From: JAFDVL01 sp043736395
Lineage (GTDB): Bacteria > Acidobacteriota > Blastocatellia > RBC074
Direction: 5' to 3'
NCBI GenBank assembly: GCA_043736395.1
Contig: JAYTCQ010000157.1
Span: 1-11,407 of the forward strand
Length of the DNA stretch: 11,407 bases
The notes beneath the pieces are model-generated. The model did not search any database and was not told where the DNA came from. It was given only the letters and a program-made list of their open reading frames with translations. Each line of letters begins with the position of its first letter. The stretch's first letter is position 1. The position numbers and the translations under genes were made by a program. Positions 6,788-11,407 of the stretch are shown piece after piece.

Positions 6788-7315
6788 TTAGAAGCCTTCC
6801 AGCACCATCGTCAAAACACTTTTCGCAAAATCTCGCGCCAGGCGTTCTACTGCCGGGCCTTCTTCATTGAAAAAAGTATTTGGATCACCAGTAATCTCAT
6901 ACTCAGTTTTAAAAATATAATTTTGATTATCGTAAAGCACCTTGTTTTTGGTTTGATCCTTAACTGTAATGCCTGCTACGACTGTCACCTCAAACACGCG
7001 CGCGCGCCCGAAATCATCCAGCAGAACTCCACGATAGGCGAATTGCTTAATCGTTCCAAGCACCACCGCATCAGCGCCTTCCGCTTTTGAAACGACCTGC
7101 AACGCACGTTGTCGCCGCAACACTTCGTCAATCATCGCAGCTGTAAACCGCTGCTCGACTTTGTATCGCAAGCTCGGATTTTGAAACGGTGGAATCGCAA
7201 TCGTCTTGATGTGCGCGGGTAAGGCTTCGCCTTTGCCAGCCTGCTTGTAGCATTCTTTGAAACTGCAAGTAAGCAGCAGGATCGTCAAAAGAATAGTGAT
7301 TCGGGAAGTCCGCAT
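6788..7315 (-). CDS. lptE: LptE-like LPS-assembly protein
   Basis: LptE is the outer-membrane lipoprotein that plugs the LptD barrel and helps insert lipopolysaccharide. The 175-residue product has a basic start and a hydrophobic signal segment (MRTSRITILLTILLLTC). It then has the family pattern HIKTIAIPPFQNPSLRYKVEQRFTAAMIDEVLRR and, further on, ADAVVLGTIKQFAYRGVLLD. Mature proteins of this family keep the IPPF-N segment and a VxG(x)I strand. The expected lipobox is poor: Cys17 follows LLT and Cys22 follows FKE, neither with the usual Gly/Ala/Ser at -1, so lipidation is uncertain. The start at 7315 is chosen because the signal peptide begins there; an in-frame ATG at 7402 would overlap the upstream gene and bury the signal. 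It is the last gene of a leftward cluster with leuS, as in E. coli leuS-lptE. Expression probably comes from the leuS side. Confidence 0.8.
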   Translation of the reverse strand: MRTSRITILLTILLLTCSFKECYKQAGKGEALPAHIKTIAIPPFQNPSLRYKVEQRFTAAMIDEVLRRQRALQVVSKAEGADAVVLGTIKQFAYRGVLLDDFGRARVFEVTVVAGITVKDQTKNKVLYDNQNYIFKTEYEITGDPNTFFNEEGPAVERLARDFAKSVLTMVLEGF

Positions 7316-7361
7316 ATTAGGCAGCCTGTTGTAGCTCACTTGGGGGAAATCTGGGTTGTAT

Positions 7362-7571
7362 TTACTTTTCACGGGACTTTTCAATTTCTGCCACGATGTC
7401 ATCTACCGACATAGAGGCATAGAGGTCGCGCCGTTCTTCGGTGTAATTACCGTATCCGGTTGTATATGGTTTGATGAAACGTAGTGTATTTGCTACGCCG
7501 AGGCGTTGACACAAATTAGTCAGTGCTTCGTGCGTAATTTTCGCAAGGGGTTTAACTTCTACTGTCGTCAT
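7362..7571 (-). CDS. Small conserved partner of the PIN-domain protein, putative antitoxin
   Basis: This 69-residue protein begins MTTVEVKPLAKITHEALTNL and contains the stretch LGVANTLRFIKPYTTGYGNY followed by a charged C-terminus (SVDDIVAEIEKSREK). I do not recognise a named domain, but the compact NTxRFI and TTGYGNYT-like stretch looks conserved rather than random. It starts with ATG overlapping the stop of the PIN gene (ATGA) and has a strong GGAGGA six to seven bases upstream, so the two genes are translationally coupled. A small coupled partner of a PIN ribonuclease is most simply an antitoxin, here in the less usual toxin-first order. The role is inferred from context only. lptE begins 46 bases downstream. 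Confidence 0.65.
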   Translation of the reverse strand: MTTVEVKPLAKITHEALTNLCQRLGVANTLRFIKPYTTGYGNYTEERRDLYASMSVDDIVAEIEKSREK

Positions 7572-8000
7572 TGTATTTCCTCCAACAGTTCAACAGGCGA
7601 AACGACTTTCAGAGTGCTCATGCAAAATCGCCTTGCTTTCTTCAAGAGTTTATCATCACAAGTGCAAAAGTATTCAGCATTTCCTATCTCAGCAGAAGCC
7701 AGATGCAAGGCATCCAAAGCCATGAGTCTGTTATTCACCAATTGTTTGGCGCGAGTTTGGATATTAAAATCAACCTGTATGATTTCAACGGCATTCGCCA
7801 AAATTTCTAATGCAAACTCACGGCGGGAAGGATTCGTGATGCGGCGACTTTCAAACAGCAAGGCCTCAGAAGACAGCAATTCCAAATGTTTAATTTCAAT
7901 AGCGAAATTATTCCAAGTACCGCCTTTCCAAACGAATACGAATTTGCGTTTGGTCATCAAGTGGTCGCTGGATACTGCAAGTATCAAGGTAGATTTTCAT
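7568..8000 (-). pseudogene. PIN-domain ribonuclease (VapC-like toxin), frameshifted near the N-terminus
   Basis: The ATG at 8000, 11 bases after the leuS stop, opens a frame reading MKIYLDTCSIQRPLDDQTQ and then IRIRLE before a stop at 7908-7910. This is a typical PIN N-terminus with the first catalytic Asp (YLDTCS). The rest of the domain lies in another frame: HLELLSSEALLFESRR with the conserved Glu, ALDALHLASAE with Asp, and TCDDKLLKKA with Asp. Between the two, a third frame briefly reads AVLGIISLL (7923 to about 7897), matching the helix expected after RLE. Two small deletions (near 7925 and 7901) would therefore explain the break; one inserted base is an alternative. All four acidic positions survive across frames. 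As it stands, an intact product cannot be made from the natural start, unless this is an assembly error. The longest open piece (start 7987) lacks the first catalytic Asp. Confidence 0.75.
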
Positions 8001-8011
8001 ACGATGCCAGA

Positions 8012-10618
8012 TTATTTCACCACAATATTCACCAACCGTTTCGGCACAACAATCGTTTTCACAATCTGTCGCTCCCCGATCTTCGCTTTGATTCTTTCGT
8101 CCCTGAAAACAGTTTGCTTTAATTCTTCGTCATCTATATCTAACGGTACTGAAACGCGTCCTGACATTTTACCGTTGATTTGCACAGGGATTTCCAATAC
8201 GTCTGCTTTAGCTAATTCAGCATCGTAAGCTGGCCATTCAGAAATTACTACGAAATCACTGTGACCCAATGAAGCCCATAATTCTTCAGCAATATGCGGT
8301 GTAAACGGAGCCAGCATTTTCACCAAAGCTTTCATTGCTTCTTTCATAGCGAACAAATCACCGGCATTAGACCCATCAACTTTCTTGTCGAAATCATAAA
8401 TTTCATTCGTCAATTCCATCAACGCCGCGACGCCAGTATTGAAATTCATCCGAGTTCCAATATCGTTGGAAATTCGATGAATTGTCTGATGCGTTTTCCG
8501 CCGCAACGCACGCGCACTGTCAGAAAACTCCGCATTCTGCAATCCGCAATCCGCAATCTTCTCGTGCCATTTATGCACAATGCGCCACACGCGATTCAAA
8601 TACCGCGAAGCACCCTCCACAGCTGAATCATCCCACTCTAAATCTTTTTCCGGCGGAGCCGCGAACAGCATAAACAACCGCACCGTATCCGCGCCAAACG
8701 TGTTGATCATTTCATCGGGATCAATCGTATTCTTGTGCGATTTGGACATTTTTTCGGTACGACCGACTTTTGCCTGACGTCCGCAAAATTTACAATTGCC
8801 ATCCAAAACTTCAGTTGGATATAACCATTCATGCTCTTCGCATTTATAGCTTTCCAGGCAAACCATTCCCTGCGTCAGCAAATTTTTCACCGGCTCATCA
8901 AACGTAATCAAACCCAGATCACGCATGATTTTTGTCCACAGCCGCGTGTAGATCAGATGCAGGACGGCGTGTTCGATCCCGCCGATATATTGATCTACGG
9001 GAGTCCAATACGCCGCGACTTTTGGATCAAACGGTAACTCAGTATTTTTCGGATCAATGTAGCGGAAGTAATACCACGACGAATCTACAAATGTGTCCAT
9101 CGTGTCAGTATCGCGGCGGGCTGCACCGCCACAAGTCGGACACGTAACATTCACGAATCCCGCATTTTCCGCCAGCGGTGCGCCCTGTGTATTGAAGTTC
9201 AAATCCTTCGGTAATTCGACCGGCAATTGATCTTCGGGAACTGGCACGATGCCGCATTTTGCGCAATGAATAAAGGGTAACGGCGTACCCCAGGCGCGTT
9301 GGCGCGAAACTCCCCAATCGCGAATTTTGAAATTTATTTTTTTACTGCCAAAGCCGTTTTTCTCAGCATGAGCGATCATCCCTTCCTGCGCATCCGCGAC
9401 TTTCATGACGCTCCATTCATTGGAATTCACCAGCACGCAAGTCTCATTTTTTTCGGTAAAAGGTTGTTCCGGCGTCGTCGTAGTGTCACCGGGGAAATCC
9501 ACCGGAATGATGACGCGTCGAATGGGCAGCAAGTATTTTTTCGCAAATTCAAAATCACGCTCATCGTGCGCGGGGACAGCCATAATCGCGCCGGTCCCAT
9601 ATCCCGTCAGCACAAAATTTGCCGTCCACACTGGCAATTTTTCCTGATTGAAAGGATTGACGACGTGCATTCCGGTGAAGACGCCTTCTTTCTCGCGGCC
9701 TTCCGCAATGCGGTCTTGCGGCGTAATAGTTTTTTGCTGTTCGACAAAAAATTTCAGTTCTTCGCTGGCATGATTTTCTGCGATCAGTTGCTGAATTAAT
9801 TCATGTTCCGGGGCGATGATGATTGAATTTGCGCCGTAAATTGTATCAATGCGAGTGGTGAAAATCCGAATGTCGGCCTTGATGCCGTAGGAGGTTTCCG
9901 CATCAATCGCAAAGTCCACTTCCGCGCCAGTGCTGCGTCCAATCCAATTGCGCTGCATCGTCAACACGCGCTCCGGCCATCCGCCTTCCAGCGTGTCCAA
10001 ATCATCCAGTAATTGATCGGCATAATTGGAGACGCGAATGAACCATTGCTCCAATTGGCGCAGTTCAACCGGCGTGTCTTCATGCCGCCAACAGAAGCCG
10101 CCTTCGGCTTGCTCATTCGCCAGCGAAGTGTTGCATTTGACGCACCAGTTCACCGTCGCGTTCTTGCGATACAGCAAACCTTTCTTGAACATCTGCACAA
10201 AGAACCATTGATTCCAGCGATAATATTCCGGTGTGCAAGAAGCGATTTCGCGCCGCCAATCATAGTTGAATCCGACGCGCTGTAACTGTTTGCGCATCGC
10301 CTCAATATTTTCAAACGTCCAGGTGTCGGGACGCGAATTATTTTTAATCGCCGCATTTTCTGCTGGCATTCCGAACGCGTCCCAGCCCATCGGATGCAGC
10401 ACGTTGAAGCCTGTCATTCGTTTATACGCCGACAGCGCATCGCCGATGGAATAATTGCGGACGTGTCCCATGTGAATACGACCGGAAGGGTAAGGCAGCA
10501 TTTCCAAACAATAAAAATGCGGTCGTGATTCGTCCACTTCAGCTTCAAAAACTTTGGCTGCTGCCCAGCGTTGTTGCTGGCGTTCTTCAATTTCTGTCGG
10601 AAAATATTTTTCGTTCAT
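8012..10618 (-). CDS. leuS: Leucyl-tRNA synthetase
   Basis: LeuRS charges tRNA-Leu and edits mischarged products. The 868-residue length is typical for bacterial LeuRS. Class I signatures are intact: HMGH at 49-52 and KMSKS at 623-627. The CP1 editing domain (about 225-420) contains TTRID at 254-258, where most homologues have TTRPD, and the conserved GTGAIMAVPAHDERD. Cysteine pairs likely to bind zinc occur in CVKC, CAKC, CPTC and CKFC. Residues 688-698 (IADCGLQNAEF) are encoded by a heptamer repeat lying in a variable loop before the anticodon-binding domain. The start ATG at 10618 (MNEKYFP) is preferred; an in-frame GTG at 10627 would overlap the best -10 candidate. It is the first gene of a leftward cluster; the PIN gene follows after 11 bases. 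Confidence 0.97.
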   Translation of the reverse strand: MNEKYFPTEIEERQQQRWAAAKVFEAEVDESRPHFYCLEMLPYPSGRIHMGHVRNYSIGDALSAYKRMTGFNVLHPMGWDAFGMPAENAAIKNNSRPDTWTFENIEAMRKQLQRVGFNYDWRREIASCTPEYYRWNQWFFVQMFKKGLLYRKNATVNWCVKCNTSLANEQAEGGFCWRHEDTPVELRQLEQWFIRVSNYADQLLDDLDTLEGGWPERVLTMQRNWIGRSTGAEVDFAIDAETSYGIKADIRIFTTRIDTIYGANSIIIAPEHELIQQLIAENHASEELKFFVEQQKTITPQDRIAEGREKEGVFTGMHVVNPFNQEKLPVWTANFVLTGYGTGAIMAVPAHDERDFEFAKKYLLPIRRVIIPVDFPGDTTTTPEQPFTEKNETCVLVNSNEWSVMKVADAQEGMIAHAEKNGFGSKKINFKIRDWGVSRQRAWGTPLPFIHCAKCGIVPVPEDQLPVELPKDLNFNTQGAPLAENAGFVNVTCPTCGGAARRDTDTMDTFVDSSWYYFRYIDPKNTELPFDPKVAAYWTPVDQYIGGIEHAVLHLIYTRLWTKIMRDLGLITFDEPVKNLLTQGMVCLESYKCEEHEWLYPTEVLDGNCKFCGRQAKVGRTEKMSKSHKNTIDPDEMINTFGADTVRLFMLFAAPPEKDLEWDDSAVEGASRYLNRVWRIVHKWHEKIADCGLQNAEFSDSARALRRKTHQTIHRISNDIGTRMNFNTGVAALMELTNEIYDFDKKVDGSNAGDLFAMKEAMKALVKMLAPFTPHIAEELWASLGHSDFVVISEWPAYDAELAKADVLEIPVQINGKMSGRVSVPLDIDDEELKQTVFRDERIKAKIGERQIVKTIVVPKRLVNIVVK
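8531..8558 (-). repeat. Four tandem imperfect heptamers (GATTGCG) inside leuS
   Basis: Read on the leuS coding strand, four consecutive 7-mers occur: GATTGCG, GATTGCG, GATTGCA, GAATGCG. They encode IADCGLQNAE in frame, in a loop of LeuS that varies among species. Because 7 is not a multiple of 3, the unit reads through all frames. The unit resembles short intergenic repeats in other bacterial genomes, as far as I can recall. Confidence 0.7.
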
Positions 10619-10625
10619 GGTGCTC

Positions 10626-10664
10626 ACTATAATCTCGATTAATGCAACCCAAAGGTTATGTCAA
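10626..10664 (-). promoter_or_regulatory. Candidate leuS promoter elements
   Basis: On the leuS strand a perfect TTGACA lies at 10664-10659, but the hexamer 17 bases further (TAATCG) is a poor -10. A good -10, TATAGT (10631-10626), lies exactly seven bases before the ATG at 10618, which would give a nearly leaderless mRNA, but its -35 is weak. The two elements are 27 bases apart and cannot act together in the usual way. Confidence 0.25.
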
Positions 10665-10724
10665 CAAAAGACGAGAAGATAACAAAATCAGGCAAATAAT
10701 AGAATTGATTTTAGTTCGGGAGGC

Positions 10725-10751
10725 GCAGCGCAACAAAATGAATTGCGCTGC
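10725..10751. repeat. Perfect 9-bp inverted repeat upstream of leuS
   Basis: GCAGCGCAA (10725-10733) and TTGCGCTGC (10743-10751) are perfectly complementary with a nine-base spacer. Neither side has a T-tract, so it is not an intrinsic terminator. It could be an operator, a leader hairpin or a small repeat element. Confidence 0.45.
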
Positions 10752-10904
10752 TAGATAAGGGAGAGGGATAACAAAAGGGCAGAGCACGACGAATAATTTT
10801 CGTTCTCAATATTTCGAAATTGGCTCATAACTGCTTTCATTGAAATTCACCTCGCCTATATTTTTAGCACGGCTGATAGGCAGGCTGCAATAGTTTTTTA
10901 GGTA

Positions 10905-10975
10905 CCCCGCCTGTCCCTATTGGCGAGCCACGGTCTAAACGAAATCGCAAAATCACGAAAAGAGGACAGGCGGGG
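10905..10975. repeat. 12-bp inverted repeat with nested outer arms (possible dispersed repeat or miniature element)
   Basis: CCCCGCCTGTCC (10905-10916) and GGACAGGCGGGG (10964-10975) are perfect inverted copies around a 47-base spacer. The flanks add AGGTA (10900-10904) against TACCT (10987-10991) and GATAGGC (10875-10881) against GCCTATC (10978-10984). The right arm therefore looks like an inverted copy of the left with ten extra bases. No coding capacity lies inside. Confidence 0.6.
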
Positions 10976-11098
10976 ACGCCTATCCTACCTAGCAAGACAT
11001 CGCCAAAATTGAGCAAGATCGCGCAAGACGCCGCGCCAATCCTCCTCTAAAATTCACCATCAAAATAAATCAGAAAAATATTTTCAGGAGAAATTTCT

Positions 11099-11407
11099 AT
11101 GATCGAAAAAGGCGCAGTTATTGCCCCCGCAAAAGGCAAACTCGGAGTCCTGTGCGTAGGACTCGGCGCAGTCACAACCACTTTTATCGCCGGTGTTGAA
11201 GCCATCAAAAAAGGTTTGGCCAAGCCTATTGGTTCGCTCACGCAAATGGGTACCGTGCGTTTAGGCAAGCGGACAGAAGGCCGTTCGCCGCTCATTAAAG
11301 ATTTTGTTCCGCTCGCCGATTTGAATGATCTCGTGTTTGGGACGTGGGATATTTTTGAAGAAAACGCGTACGAAGCCGCGATGCACGCCGGAGTGCTTGA
11401 AAAAGAA
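11099..11407 (+). CDS. ino1: Inositol-3-phosphate synthase, N-terminal part (runs off the right edge)
   Basis: This enzyme converts glucose 6-phosphate to myo-inositol 1-phosphate (1D-myo-inositol 3-phosphate) with NAD, the first step toward inositol lipids and related solutes. The first 103 codons are present. They show the NAD-binding Rossmann start KLGVLCVGLGAVTTTFIAGV (14-33) with the Gly-rich loop GLGAVTTT at 21-28. This is followed by AKPIGSLTQMGTVRLGKR, DFVPLADLNDLVFGTWDIF and YEAAMHAGVL, all typical of the bacterial myo-inositol-phosphate synthase family. The start is well supported by AGGAG at 11086-11090, eight bases upstream. Its own promoter is not clear. The gene faces away from leuS. 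Catalytic residues lie beyond the window. Confidence 0.93.
   Translation, partial: MIEKGAVIAPAKGKLGVLCVGLGAVTTTFIAGVEAIKKGLAKPIGSLTQMGTVRLGKRTEGRSPLIKDFVPLADLNDLVFGTWDIFEENAYEAAMHAGVLEKE

Larger units (their letters stand above)
10619..11098. other. Divergent intergenic region between leuS and the inositol-phosphate synthase gene
   Basis: This 480-base stretch has no credible gene. It contains candidate leuS promoter elements close to the leuS start, a 9-bp hairpin (10725-10751), a longer inverted repeat (10905-10975 with outer arms to 10991), and three copies of GCAAGA between about 10990 and 11025. The last 15 bases carry the AGGAG ribosome-binding site of the next gene. Confidence 0.6.

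Noticed and set aside
6464..7090. 208-codon + strand frame overlapping the HU gene and lptE
   Set aside because: It crosses a 19-bp terminator stem and overlaps two well-supported genes in other frames and strands; its product has no family features.
7316..7402. Longer LptE start at 7402
   Set aside because: It would overlap the 69-residue gene and place 29 hydrophilic residues before the signal peptide.
7506..8228. 240-codon + strand frame antisense to the PIN gene and the end of leuS
   Set aside because: It is an antisense shadow of the leftward cluster, whose products show clear family motifs and ribosome-binding sites.
11047..11295. 82-codon - strand frame at the right end
   Set aside because: Antisense to the clear N-terminus of inositol-3-phosphate synthase, which has its own Shine-Dalgarno and conserved motifs.

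Overview
The window looks like a chromosomal housekeeping segment of a Gram-negative bacterium, most likely an Acidobacteriota member. The main clue is a secreted VWFA-domain protein of the type that is expanded in that phylum, sitting divergently next to a secreted protein with two carboxypeptidase-regulatory-like domains. An LptE-like protein implies an outer membrane with lipopolysaccharide. GC content looks moderate by eye. The phylum is an inference from family knowledge, not from a search.

Layout, left to right. (1) Positions 2-2193, + strand: the C-terminal part of the Lon protease gene, then engB 11 bases downstream; this lon-engB order is also known from Bacillus. (2) 2194-3849: a 321-base gap, then rho. 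The annotated rho ATG has no Shine-Dalgarno, but an upstream ATG immediately followed by TAA lies one base out of frame with a basic N-terminal extension. (3) 3914-5597: a divergent pair of secreted proteins, with the first gene ending against rho at a shared hairpin terminator. (4) 5608-5793, - strand: a GTG-started 61-residue zinc ribbon related to LysW but with an Asp-rich tail. (5) 5794-6771: a 603-base gap with a good sigma70-like promoter, a structured leader or small-RNA candidate, then an HU-family gene and a terminator with a 19-bp perfect stem. (6) 6788-10618, - strand: leuS, a frameshifted PIN-domain gene, its 69-residue partner, and lptE. leuS-lptE adjacency is known from E. coli, so the PIN pair appears to be a toxin-antitoxin-like insertion into it. 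(7) 10619-11098: a 480-base gap with inverted repeats. (8) 11099 to the right edge: the start of an inositol-3-phosphate synthase gene.

Functionally the window combines proteolysis, ribosome assembly, transcription termination, nucleoid structure, tRNA charging and outer-membrane biogenesis. No CRISPR array, tRNA, rRNA or transposase was recognised. The most interesting places are the rho 5' end, the broken PIN gene beside an intact partner, the structured HU leader, the LysW-like protein with an altered carrier tail, and a heptamer repeat inserted in frame in leuS.
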